DNA of 64,000 nucleotides, taken from positions 2,480,001 to 2,544,000 of the forward strand of contig NZ_CP142208.1 in NCBI RefSeq assembly GCF_036865545.1, written 5' to 3'. A program made the position numbers and the translations under genes. Shown piece by piece: positions 29,866 through 39,589 of this stretch. The DNA is from Erwinia sp. E_sp_B01_1 (GTDB lineage: Bacteria > Pseudomonadota > Gammaproteobacteria > Enterobacterales > Enterobacteriaceae). Under the pieces are notes generated by a model that was given only the letters and a program-made list of their open reading frames with translations, was not told the origin of the DNA and ran no database searches. Within the stretch, counting starts at the first letter, position 1. Each line of letters starts with the position of its first letter.

Positions 29866-30393
29866 ATGAAAAAATTATTTGCTCTGGTTGTAGCCGCTGC
29901 AATGGGTTTGTCTTCAGCCGCTTTCGCTGCTGAAACCACGGCTGCACCAGCCGCGACTGCTGCTGCAACAACGGCTGCTCCAGCGAACACCACCACCGCT
30001 AAGCACCACAAAAAACACCATAAAGCTGCCGTTCAGAAAGCCCAGGCCGCTAAAAAAACGCACCACAAAAAAGTGGCTAAGAAGCCAGTAGCGCAGAAAG
30101 CCCAGGCTGCTAAAAAAGTGCACCATAAAAAAGCCACTAAGCCAGTAGCGCAGAAAGCTCAGGCTGCTAAAAAAGTGCACCACAAGAAAGCTACCAAGCC
30201 AGTAGCGCAGAAAGCTCAGGCTGCTAAAAAAATGCACCACAAGAAAGCCACCAAGCCAGTAGCGCAGAAAGCTCAGGCCGCTAAAAAAATGCACCACAAG
30301 AAAGCCACCAAGCCAGTAGCGCAGAAAGCTCAGGCTGCTAAAAAAATGCACCACAAGAAAGTTGTGAAGAAAGCCGCCGCCCCTAAAGCGTAA
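29866..30393 (+). CDS. asr: Acid shock protein Asr with expanded repeats
   Basis: 175 residues against 102 in E. coli. A signal peptide ([21 protein letters not shown]) is followed by an Ala/Thr-rich stretch and then a Lys/His/Ala/Gln-rich basic region of near-identical 19-residue units ([19 protein letters not shown]): five units starting at 30082, 30139, 30196, 30253 and 30310, plus a degenerate one at 30022. Asr is an acid-induced periplasmic protein thought to sequester protons and chaperone. An RstA box upstream and a strong terminator downstream fit strong inducible expression. Confidence 0.94.
   Translation: MKKLFALVVAAAMGLSSAAFAAETTAAPAATAAATTAAPANTTTAKHHKKHHKAAVQKAQAAKKTHHKKVAKKPVAQKAQAAKKVHHKKATKPVAQKAQAAKKVHHKKATKPVAQKAQAAKKMHHKKATKPVAQKAQAAKKMHHKKATKPVAQKAQAAKKMHHKKVVKKAAAPKA
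30022..30366 (+). repeat. 57-bp coding tandem repeats inside asr
   Basis: One 60-base degenerate unit followed by five 57-base units with exact spacing. Only a few positions differ between units (GTG/ATG for Val/Met before HHKK, AAAGCC/AAAGCT), which implies recent expansion by slippage or unequal recombination. Confidence 0.92.
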
Positions 30394-30438
30394 TTATTGA
30401 AGCAGGAGCCAGGCTCCTCCTCAACAGGCATTCACCCG

Positions 30439-30468
30439 AACACCCGGATATATCCGGGTGTTTCTTTT
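30439..30468 (+). terminator. Terminator after asr
   Basis: A perfect palindrome, arms AACACCCGGATA (30439-30450) and TATCCGGGTGTT (30451-30462), followed by TCTTTTCT. Confidence 0.85.
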
Positions 30469-30480
30469 CTGGAGTAGCGG

Positions 30481-30564
30481 ATGATGGTGCGTCGCTATTT
30501 ATTCGAAATTATCCTGGTCTTTATGATCCTTTGTGGTGTTGTCGCCGCCAGCTTTTACCTGTAA
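30481..30564 (+). CDS. ydgU: 27-residue membrane micropeptide, YdgU-like
   Basis: An ORF of 27 codons with GGAG nine bases upstream. The peptide has a short basic N terminus (MMVRRYLFE) and a single hydrophobic segment from about residue 9 to 27, ending in SFYL. E. coli has the acid-induced 27-residue membrane protein YdgU in the same place, between asr and ydgD; length, topology and position match. It sits just after the asr terminator, so expression may depend on read-through. The assignment rests on synteny and on my memory of YdgU. Confidence 0.7.
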   Translation: MMVRRYLFEIILVFMILCGVVAASFYL

Positions 30565-30675
30565 TTTCTGTAGCGTGCTGATATTCCGGATTAAACTCTC
30601 TTTTTTCGACTATCCGTCTATAGTTAGTACCGTGCCCTGGTTAACCCCCTACTTATTCTCCACTCAGAGAGAGAC

Positions 30676-31491
30676 ATGCGCCTGACAGCTGTTTTTTTAA
30701 TCGGATGCTTAGCCTTTTCGTTTTACAGTCATGCTGATGAAGATGATGAAAGCCCCAGTGCAGCTGAGGTCAAAACCCTCTTCTTTGGTAAAGACGATCG
30801 TAAACCTGTGGCTGATACAGCCAGTCAACCCTGGGAAGCTATCGGCCAACTGGAAACGGCGAGCGGCAACCTCTGTAGCGCTACTCTTATCTCTGAACAT
30901 CTGGTACTGACTGCCGGACACTGCCTGCTGGCTCCGCCAGGAAAAATTGATAAAGCCGTCGCGCTTCGTTTTATTGCCAATAACCACGGCAAATGGCGCT
31001 ATGAGATTCATGACATTGAAACGCGCGTGGATCCGGAGCTCGGTAAAAAGCTCAAAGCGGATGGCGACGGCTGGATTGTTCCTTCTTCTGCTGCGCCTTA
31101 CGACTATGGCTTAATCATCCTGCGCAACCCACCATCAGGCATTACGCCCATCCCGTTATTTGATGGCAGCCGCAGCGATTTAACCAGCGCGTTGAAAGAC
31201 CAGGATCGTCGGGTGACCCAGGCGGGTTATCCGCTGGACCATCTGGAAGCGCTCTACTCGCACAGTCATTGTCTGGTGACCGGCTGGGCGCAAAAAGGGG
31301 TGCTTTCGCATCAGTGCGATACTTTACCGGGTGACAGTGGCTCGCCGCTGCTGATGCAGGTGGATAACGTCTGGCAGTTGATTGCCGTGCAGAGCTCTGC
31401 TCCGGCAGCCAAAGATCGTTATGAAGCGGACAACCGGGCTATTGCCGTGACCGCTTTTCGCGATAACCTGGAAGCGCTGGCGCAGGAATAA
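30676..31491 (+). CDS. ydgD: Trypsin-like periplasmic serine protease YdgD
   Basis: 271 residues (E. coli YdgD 273). Signal peptide to about residue 20 (SFYSHA). The catalytic triad is visible: His82 in LTAGHC, Asp143 in YDYGLIIL and Ser221 in LPGDSGSPL. Cysteines C67/C83 and C199/C214 are placed as in chymotrypsin-fold disulfides. Substrate unknown. It runs toward hrpA with only one base between the two stop codons. Confidence 0.93.
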   Translation: MRLTAVFLIGCLAFSFYSHADEDDESPSAAEVKTLFFGKDDRKPVADTASQPWEAIGQLETASGNLCSATLISEHLVLTAGHCLLAPPGKIDKAVALRFIANNHGKWRYEIHDIETRVDPELGKKLKADGDGWIVPSSAAPYDYGLIILRNPPSGITPIPLFDGSRSDLTSALKDQDRRVTQAGYPLDHLEALYSHSHCLVTGWAQKGVLSHQCDTLPGDSGSPLLMQVDNVWQLIAVQSSAPAAKDRYEADNRAIAVTAFRDNLEALAQE

Positions 31492-31492
31492 G

Positions 31493-34400
31493 CTATACCA
31501 CTATCTCATCCATAGCCTGCTGAATGCGCTTTTCAGAAACGGGATAAGGTGTGCCTAATTGCTGAGCAAAGTAGCTGACCCGTAGCTCTTCAATCATCCA
31601 GCGCACATCCTTAACGTCTTCATCTTCACGCCGGACTGGCGGCAGCTTGTTATACCAACTGCTCCAGGCCTGCTGGATTTTATCCACCTTCAGCATTCTG
31701 GCGCGATCGCTGTGGGGATCGACCGGCAGTTTTTCGAGACGGCGCTCAATCGCCTGCAGATAGCGCAAGGTATCTGAGAGGCGTTTCCAGCCGTTCTGCG
31801 TGACAAAGCCGCGGTAGACCAGATTATTCAGCTGCTCTTTGATATCAGAAAGCCCCAGCGCCATAGTTATATCCACCCGGCCTTTCAGCCGTTTATTGAT
31901 GCTGAAAACGGCAGTGAGAATCTGCTCCACCTTTTTCGCGATATCCACTACGGTGTCATTCAGTTCGGCACGCACCTTGTCATGCAGCCTGGTGAATCCC
32001 TCTTCCTGCCAGGTTGGCCCGCCATGTTCGGCAATCAGCTTATCCACGCCACAGGCGATACAGTCATCGATCAGATCAAGCACCTTGCCGTAGGGATTGA
32101 AATAGAGCCCCAGTTTGGCTTTGTTAGGCAGCTTTTCGTGCAGATATTTTATCGGCGAAGGAATATTCAACAGCAGCAAACGGCGCTGCCCCCGCCACAT
32201 GGCTTTCTGTTGTTCATGCTGAGAATCGAACAACCTGATCGCCACGCTCTCCTTTTCATCCACCAACGCAGGCCAGGCTTTCACGCTGTAGTTCCCGCGC
32301 TTCTGCTCGAAATGGTCGGGCAGGTCGCCGAAGCTCCAGATATGCAGCCCGCTTTGTTCAAGCCCGTCATCCGCTACCAGTGAGAGCGTCTCCTGCACCT
32401 TGCCTTTAAGCTGTTGCTTAAGCCCGGCCAGATCCCGCCCTTCACTTAGCTTGCGGTTATTTTCATCCACCACCCTGAAGGTGATTTTCAGATGATCGGG
32501 CACCTGATCCCACTGCCAGGCTTCGCGGTCAATGGTGATGCCGGTCATGCGACGGAATTCGCGCTCCAGCGCCTCCAGCAGAGGCAACTCAAGCGGCGTC
32601 ACGCGGCCCATAAAGGCATCAGCATAATTCGGTGCTGGCACCAGATTGCGGCGAACAGGTTTAGGCAGTGACTTGATCAACGCAATCACCAGTTCACGCC
32701 GCACGCCGGGGATCTGCCACTCAAATCCTTTCTCTTCTACCTGGTTCAGTAACGGCAGTGGAATGTGTACCGTTACCCCATCCGCCTCCGTGCCGGGTTC
32801 AAACTGGTAGCTCAGCTTCAGCTTAAGATTGCCCTGCTGCCAGAAGTTCGGGTAATCGAGCTTGCTGACGTTGCTGGCGCCCTCTTTAATCAGCATCTCT
32901 TTGGCGAAGTTCAGCAGCTCCGGCTTTTCACGCTGGGTCTGCTTCCACCAGCTGTCAAAGTGGCGGGCCGAAACAATGTCATGGGGAATACGCTGGTCAT
33001 AGAAAGCAAACAGCGTTTCATCATCAACCAGAATGTCGCGGCGTCTGGATTTATGCTCCAGCTCTTCCACCTCTTCCCGCAGCTTAAGGTTGGCGCGGAA
33101 GAAAGCATGACGGGTCTGCCAGTCGCCCTCTACCAGCGCGTGCCGGATAAACAGCTCGCGGGACAATGCCGGATCGATCTGGCTGTAGTTCACCTTACGG
33201 GCGGCCACAATCGGCAGACCATAAAGGGTCACTTTTTCGCTGGCCATCACCGCCCCCTGGGCCTTCTCCCAGTGAGGTTCGCTGTAGCTACGTTTAATCA
33301 GATGCTGCGCCACTGGCTCAATCCATTCCGGATCGATACGGGCGGCAATACGCCCCCACAGGCGGCTGGTTTCCACCAGTTCGGCCACCATGGTCCATTT
33401 TGGCGGCTTTTTGAATAAACCTGATCCAGGAAAGATGGAGAAACGGGCATTACGCGCGCCAGTAAATTCCTGCTTATCCGCATCTTTCTGACCAATATGG
33501 GACAAAAGACCGGTCAGCAGTGCCGTATGCACCCCCGGAAATCCGCCGGTTCGCTGTTGAGCGGAATGCCCTGCTCACGGACAACCTGTCGCAGTTGGGT
33601 ATAAATATCCTGCCACTCACGCACCCGCAGGTAGTTAAGGTAATCCATTTTACACATCCGGCGGAACTGGCTGGATGACAGCGCTTTCTGCTGCTCCTGC
33701 AGGTAGTCCCACAGATTCACAAACGACAGAAAGTCAGACTCTTTATCAGCAAAGCGGCGGTGTTTCTCATCTGAGGCCTGCTGTTTTTCAACAGGGCGTT
33801 CACGCGGGTCCTGAATGGAAAGCGCTGCGGTGATGATCATTACTTCCCGCGTACAGGCATAGCGCTGCGCTTCCAGCACCATTTTGGCCAGACGGGGATC
33901 TACAGGCAACTGGGCCAGCGAACGTCCTGAGGGGGTGAGTTTGTAATGCTGATTTTCTGCCTGAGTGATAGCACCCAGCTCTTCCAGCAGTTTTACGCCA
34001 TCCTGGATGTTGCGTTTATCAGGGGCTTCCACAAACGGGAAAGCACTGATGTCGCCCAGCCCCAGCGCAGTCATCTGTAAAATGACTGAAGCCAGATTAG
34101 TACGCAGAATTTCCGGATCGGTAAACTCCGGGCGGCTCAGGAAATCATCTTCTGAATAAAGACGAATACAAATCCCTTCCGACACACGGCCACAGCGGCC
34201 TTTACGCTGGTTAGCGGAGGCCTGGGAAACCGGCTCGATCGGCAGACGCTGAACTTTGGTGCGGAAACTGTAGCGGCTGATACGCGCCGTACCCGGATCG
34301 ATCACATATTTGATGCCCGGTACGGTCAGTGACGTTTCTGCCACGTTGGTCGCCAGCACGATGCGCCGCCCGGTGTGCGACTGGAAGACGCGGTTTTGCT

Positions 34401-35391
34401 CGGCGTTAGAGAGGCGGGCATACAGCGGCAAAATCTCCGTATGGGCCAGATCCCGGCGATTCAACGCGTCGGCGGTGTCACGTATCTCGCGCTCGCCGCT
34501 CATAAAGATCAGGATATCGCCACGGCTCTCATGCCCCAACTCATCGACGGCATCAAAAATGGCCTGAAGCTGATCGCGATCGGTATCCTCAGCTTCTTCC
34601 ACCACCGGACGATAGCGGACTTCGACAGGGTAAGTCCTGCCTGAGACTTCAATCACCGGCGCATTATGGAAATGCTTTGAGAAGCGCTGCGGATCGATGG
34701 TTGCCGAGGTGATGATAATTTTCAGATCCGGACGGCGCGGTAGCAGCTCACGCAGGTACCCCAGCAGGAAATCGATATTCAGGCTGCGTTCGTGCGCTTC
34801 ATCAATAATGATGGTGTCGTACTGCATTAACAGCCGATCCTGCTGGATCTCCGCCAGCAAAATACCATCAGTCATCAGCTTAACCTGGGTGGTTTCGCTG
34901 ACCTGATCGTTGAACCGGACTTTATAGCCGATGCAGCCGCCGAGACTGGTTTCCAGCTCATCAGCGATACGATCGGCCACCGTGCGTGCCGCCAGACGTC
35001 TTGGCTGCGTATGCCCAATCAACCCGGTAATCCCCCTGCCCAACTCCAGACAAATTTTAGGGAGCTGAGTGGTTTTCCCTGAACCGGTTTCACCGGCGAC
35101 AATCACCACCTGATTATCGCGGATAGCGTCAGCAATATCCTGCTTCTTCTGACTGACCGGGAGATTTTCAGGATAGCGAATTCTGGGCGTCGCTGCACGG
35201 CGCTGCGCTACCCGCTGCTCGGCCTGGGTAATCTGACTTTCCAGCTCTTCCGTAATGGCCTGAAGCGCTGCCGGTTTGGTGACTTTTTTCGCGCCGTGCA
35301 GACGTTTTAGTAAACGCTGACGGTCGCGCAACATCAGGGAGTCCAGGCGGGGAAAAAGTTCGGCCAGGGGCGATTGGGGTGTTATCGACAT
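31493..35391 (-). pseudogene. hrpA: ATP-dependent RNA helicase HrpA, split by a 1-base deletion
   Basis: Two overlapping frames together encode all of HrpA. The N-terminal part (35391 down to 33514, 625 residues) has the DEAH helicase core: GETGSGKTTQLPKI (motif I), IIIDEAHERSLNIDF (II), SATIDPQRFS (III), and QRKGRCGRVSEG (VI). It changes to nonsense (GCIRHC) at the G5 run 33532-33536. The C-terminal part continues in the next frame (VHTALLTGLLSHIGQKDADKQEF to the end at 31493) and carries the helicase-associated and DUF3418 regions. Adding one base gives 1299 residues against 1300 in E. coli, so exactly one base is missing and no other damage is visible. In E. coli this point reads with Glu (GAG), so loss of the A would leave the G5 run. 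HrpA resolves stalled ribosomes on mRNA. Either a recent null/split allele or a sequence error. Confidence 0.9.
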
Positions 35392-35589
35392 AAGGTTTAA
35401 AACTCGCTAGTTGCCGCTATACCGGCATACCACAGGGGATTCGGCTAATAATAATGTTGCGTAGTGTAGCACAGACAACCACTTAGCCATGCCGTGGTAA
35501 CGCTATGCTTGTTCAGTAAATTCGAACATAGGGCTCAGAATATTGCACTATCACTCAGCAGGGTTTACCCCTAGAGTGTAAATCATTGA

Positions 35590-36231
<642 letters not shown>

Positions 36232-36306
36232 GTGACAAACGATAACAATGTGCAACCTGTGAAATCAGAGTTGTAGTTCAGAATTTTGAACACCTTGTTA
36301 CGTGAA

Positions 36307-36340
36307 AAAAGCCGGGGTCAGTTTTCTGACCCCGGCTTTT
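36307..36340 (+). terminator. Terminator after azoR
   Basis: A 15-base perfect stem AAAAGCCGGGGTCAG / CTGACCCCGGCTTTT with a TTTT loop, followed by GTTTT. Confidence 0.92.
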
Positions 36341-36439
36341 GTTTTAACTTCTTACTAAATTTTTTTATCAGGCGGCGTAGATAGAGGCTTCAGTAGTAAG
36401 TGTGTAAATACCTGCGGCTACTCCGGGGAAGCATCCTGA

Positions 36440-37387
36440 TTACGGTGTCAGTGTAATAACGTGACTAGTGATATCCGGCTTAGTCTTAATGATCCCCTGC
36501 TGCAGATACCAGTCAGCGATATGCTCGATATGAGCAATTGCGCTGGCATCCACTGGCGTGACAGGGACGGTGTTCACCCTGCCCAGCTGCTCAGCCAGCC
36601 CTTCTCCTGTCTGCCCCATCTGTTTTGCCCAGATTTTCCCTGCTTCAGGTTGATGAGTTTTTGCCCAGCTGTTCTCCTGCTGCAATACCGCGTAGACCCA
36701 CTTCAGCACTTCCGGATGCGCCCGGGCGAAGTCGTCACTCACAAAGTATCCCGCTGCATTTTCTGATTCGATCTCTTTACCATTTACCAGCAAGCGCGCG
36801 TCGTAGCTCTGTTTCGCCAGGGACAGGAAAGGATCCCAGATTGCCCAGGCATCGATATGCCCGCCAACAAACGCGGTGCCTGTATCAGAGGGGCCAAGAT
36901 AGACTTTTTGCACGGCATCTTCCGGAATACCCGCGCTGCTGAGCGCTCGTGACAGCAGGTATTCGCCGGTTCCCCCTTTATTCACCGCCACTTTTTTACC
37001 GCGCAAATCCTTCAGTGACAGGATGTGGCTCTCATTGCGCACCACAATGCCTTCACCGTTCTCAGGCATCGCCTGATAAGCAAAAAAGCGCAACGGCAAA
37101 CCGGCAGCGATGGCGGTCACAAAGGCGGTGGAACTTCCGGTAGTGAGATCTATCGCTCCGGCATTGAGCGCTTCATAGGCCGGTGCGGCAGCGGAAAACG
37201 GCCCTGCCCACTCCACTTTGATATTGTGCGCTGCCAGCGTTTTCTCCAGCGTGCCCTTCTCTTTAGCCAGCGCCAGATCGGTTGGGCCGCGCAAAAAGCC
37301 GATACGCAGGGTGATGTTTTCAGCGGCCTGAGCCGCGCTGATGCAGAGCAATAAAGCAGCGCAAGCAGAACGGATTATGGCTTTCAT
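36440..37387 (-). CDS. SsuA-like aliphatic sulfonate binding protein (exported)
   Basis: 315 residues with an export signal (MKAIIRSACAALLLCISAAQA, cleavage before AENITLRIG). NMT1/SsuA-type family: RIGFLRGPTDLALAKEKGTLEKTL, then VEWAGPFSAAAPAYEALNAGAIDLTTGSSTAFVTAIAAG (the SsuA GxxxxPA/Q-type loop), NKGGTGEYLLSRAL, and IDAWAIWDPFLSLAK, the ligand-contact region of sulfonate and taurine binders. Its ATG overlaps the stop of the upstream SsuA-like gene (ATGA), so it is the third gene of the leftward operon. No SsuB or SsuC lies nearby. Confidence 0.85.
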   Translation of the reverse strand: MKAIIRSACAALLLCISAAQAAENITLRIGFLRGPTDLALAKEKGTLEKTLAAHNIKVEWAGPFSAAAPAYEALNAGAIDLTTGSSTAFVTAIAAGLPLRFFAYQAMPENGEGIVVRNESHILSLKDLRGKKVAVNKGGTGEYLLSRALSSAGIPEDAVQKVYLGPSDTGTAFVGGHIDAWAIWDPFLSLAKQSYDARLLVNGKEIESENAAGYFVSDDFARAHPEVLKWVYAVLQQENSWAKTHQPEAGKIWAKQMGQTGEGLAEQLGRVNTVPVTPVDASAIAHIEHIADWYLQQGIIKTKPDITSHVITLTP

Positions 37388-38238
37388 GCGGTTCTCCGGT
37401 GGGAAACGTTAACGGCGGCAGGAATAAATCCAACCGCAAACAGGTCGTCTGCTTGTTGTTGTTGTTCAGCGATCAGACTTTCATCCGCGGGTGTTATGCC
37501 CCAGGGACGGGCGCGAAGTGTTCTCTGCCACTCTTCAGCGGTGATGGCCGAATTGAGGTGTTGCGTGAGTAGCTGTGCGGCGGATTCGATATTGGAAGCT
37601 ATCCAGTTATCGTTAAGCCGTAGCTGCTCAACAATCCAGGCAGCAGCCTGCGGATAGCGTGCTGGCCAGTCGCTACGAGTCCAGAACAGGGAACGGTTAG
37701 TAATTTCATCGCCCACGCTGACGGAGGTTTTTATCCCCTCATGCTTACGGGCGTGCGTCAGCCAGGGATCGATTGCCAGCCAGCCATCGATTTCCCCGCT
37801 AAGCAGTGCATTCAGCGCCGCTTCGCCCTGTATATCCACCAGTTCCACATCACTGCGGCGTAATTGCTTTTTTTGCAGTAATCGCGCGAGGAAGTGGTCG
37901 GTAAAAGACCCGATCATCGCTGCTAAGCGCGCGCCTTTAAGCCGGGACAAATCCCGGTTCTGATGAGTCAGCAATGCACAGCTTGCATCACGCGAGGGGG
38001 AACTGGCGAGATAGGCAACATCCAGCCCGCCTGCCTGGGCGCTGATCGGTGGCGTTGAGCCGGTGCCCACCACATCCAGCTCGTTGCGCGCCAGCCATTC
38101 CCCGCTGCGTGCGCCCTGGGTGTAATCGGTCCAGGCCAGGGTCCATTTTTGTTCAGCGGCAGCGCTTTCAAGTACCCCGCGATGGCGCAAAATAAAGAGC
38201 GAAAGATTACTGGGATGACTGCCAATACGGATCTCCAT
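37384..38238 (-). CDS. SsuA-like binding protein without signal peptide
   Basis: 284 residues from the ATG at 38236-38238, chosen because it overlaps the ssuD-like stop as TAATG; a longer in-frame start ten codons upstream lacks support. It has the SsuA/NMT1 fold: LDVVGTGSTPPISAQAGGLDVAYL (binding loop), AAMIGSFTDHFLARLLQKK, LSGEIDGWLAIDPWLTHARK. Unlike its neighbour it has no signal peptide (mature-type start MEIRIGSHPSNLSLFILRH), so it is predicted to be cytoplasmic, where it could act as a substrate carrier, sensor or partner of the monooxygenase. The loss of export in a binding protein tied by overlap to an SsuD-like enzyme is unusual. Confidence 0.82.
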   Translation of the reverse strand: MEIRIGSHPSNLSLFILRHRGVLESAAAEQKWTLAWTDYTQGARSGEWLARNELDVVGTGSTPPISAQAGGLDVAYLASSPSRDASCALLTHQNRDLSRLKGARLAAMIGSFTDHFLARLLQKKQLRRSDVELVDIQGEAALNALLSGEIDGWLAIDPWLTHARKHEGIKTSVSVGDEITNRSLFWTRSDWPARYPQAAAWIVEQLRLNDNWIASNIESAAQLLTQHLNSAITAEEWQRTLRARPWGITPADESLIAEQQQQADDLFAVGFIPAAVNVSHRRTA

Positions 38239-39362
38239 TACTCTTTCTCTCCCATCGGGCGATCCCATAAATTGCCCCAGGTGAAACTGTTATCGGGCTG
38301 TGAGTTAAGGGTGTTGAGATCGAGAAGCGGCATCACCAGTTCGCTGAAGCGATAAGCTTCTTCCAGCAGTGGGAAGCCAGACAGGATGAACACTTCAACC
38401 CCGGCTTCCTGATAGGCGCGCAGGGTGCGTTCCACCGTTTCCGGGCTACCGACGATGGCGGTGCCAGGACCCGGCCTTACCAGCCCGATCCCTGCCCAGA
38501 GGCCGGGATAAATCTCTAACTCGCGTGGATCCTCAGGCTTGTGATTGTTATGCAACGCACTCATCCGTGACTGGCCGACAGAGTCAGATCCCCTCGCCAG
38601 TTTCTGCCGCGCACCTGTCGCTTTCTCATCCATAGTCTTATACAACGCCTCTACCGCCTGCCATGCCAGCGCATCGGTTTCACGCACAATCACATACAGA
38701 CGAATACCATAACGCAGCTTCCGGTCATGCTTTTCCGCACGCGCTTTTACCTGCGCGATTTTTTCCGCAGCCTGCGGTGGCGTTTCACCCCAGGAGAGAT
38801 AGGTATCAATATGTCTGGCTGCCACTTCCTGTGCGGCATCAGAGGAACCGCCAAACCACAGCGGTGGCGGCGGATAACCGCCATTGCCCAGCGCCAGTTG
38901 TGCATTATCAACGTGGATATGCTCACCTTCAAAGCTCACTGGCTGCTCCGCCAGTAGTGGACGTAGCACCTGTAGAAACTCATCGCTCAGGTCATAGCGC
39001 GCATCGTGGTCGAGGTGCAGCCCATAAGCGCCGAGGGTGTTCTTATCGCCACTGACCACGTTTAACAACACGCGCCCTTTCGAGAACTGATTAAAAGTCA
39101 CCGCCATCTTCGCCAGTAACGTAGGCGAAATCAGTCCTGGCTGAATGGCGATAAGGAATTTCATGCGTTCGGTGTGGGAGATCAAAGAGGCGCCAAGTAT
39201 CCAGGGATCATGCGCTCCGGTTGCCAGCAATGCGCCAGTAAAACCAAGGTGATCCACCGCCCGGGCAACCTGCTGAAAATAGGCATAGTTGACCTGGCGA
39301 CTGCCAGAGGAGGTCCAGGGTTGCGGCCCGTCGGGGGCGGTGAGATACCAGTAAATTTCCAT
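38238..39362 (-). CDS. SsuD-like FMNH2-dependent monooxygenase (alkanesulfonate type)
   Basis: 374 residues (E. coli SsuD 381). Bacterial luciferase-like TIM barrel: YWYLTAPDGP at the N terminus, LIAIQPGLISPTLLAKMAVTFNQFSKGRVLLNVVSG, YPPPPLWFGGSSDAAQEVAARHIDTYLSWGETP, and LWAGIGLVRPGPGTAIVGSPETVERTL, which are classic SsuD landmarks. SsuD releases sulfite from alkanesulfonates with O2 and reduced FMN. No SsuE reductase gene is adjacent, so reduced flavin must come from elsewhere. It is the first gene of a coupled leftward operon. Confidence 0.85.
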   Translation of the reverse strand: MEIYWYLTAPDGPQPWTSSGSRQVNYAYFQQVARAVDHLGFTGALLATGAHDPWILGASLISHTERMKFLIAIQPGLISPTLLAKMAVTFNQFSKGRVLLNVVSGDKNTLGAYGLHLDHDARYDLSDEFLQVLRPLLAEQPVSFEGEHIHVDNAQLALGNGGYPPPPLWFGGSSDAAQEVAARHIDTYLSWGETPPQAAEKIAQVKARAEKHDRKLRYGIRLYVIVRETDALAWQAVEALYKTMDEKATGARQKLARGSDSVGQSRMSALHNNHKPEDPRELEIYPGLWAGIGLVRPGPGTAIVGSPETVERTLRAYQEAGVEVFILSGFPLLEEAYRFSELVMPLLDLNTLNSQPDNSFTWGNLWDRPMGEKE

Positions 39363-39589
39363 TCAGTGATCCTGTGTGGTTAAAAAACGCATTACAGGAT
39401 TAACAAAGGGTTGTTACCGGGGGAAATGCATAAAATAGAAAAGCTTATAAGAAATTCACCTCAGGAGTCCCTTCTCCCACCTTTATTCATTTTCGCAAAA
39501 GCTTAGTGCAATTCCTTGGTTCAACTGACTGGTGTCGTACCTGATGATGAAAACCGTTCGCCTGTTCATTAAAACATAGGGTATTCAGT
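39363..39589. promoter_or_regulatory. Divergent promoter region of the two ssuD-like-block operons
   Basis: 227 bases, AT-rich, between an SsuD-like gene going left and an ABC binding-protein gene going right. Both operons must start here. I see no convincing CysB or other known operator by eye. Confidence 0.4.

Noticed and set aside
30022..30366. Regular repeats that could suggest a CRISPR array
   Set aside because: Units are contiguous, 57 bases, in frame and encode the Lys/His-rich Asr repeats; there are no unique spacers.
32765..33418. 217-codon open frame antisense to hrpA
   Set aside because: Shadow of hrpA codon structure; no domain and no start signal.
33500..33545. Programmed frameshift in hrpA
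   Set aside because: E. coli HrpA is made from one frame and the site has no slippery heptamer; mutation or error is simpler.
36440..39362. Complete ssuEADCB sulfonate operon
   Set aside because: Only SsuD-like and SsuA-like genes are present; no SsuE, SsuC or SsuB sequence is visible nearby.
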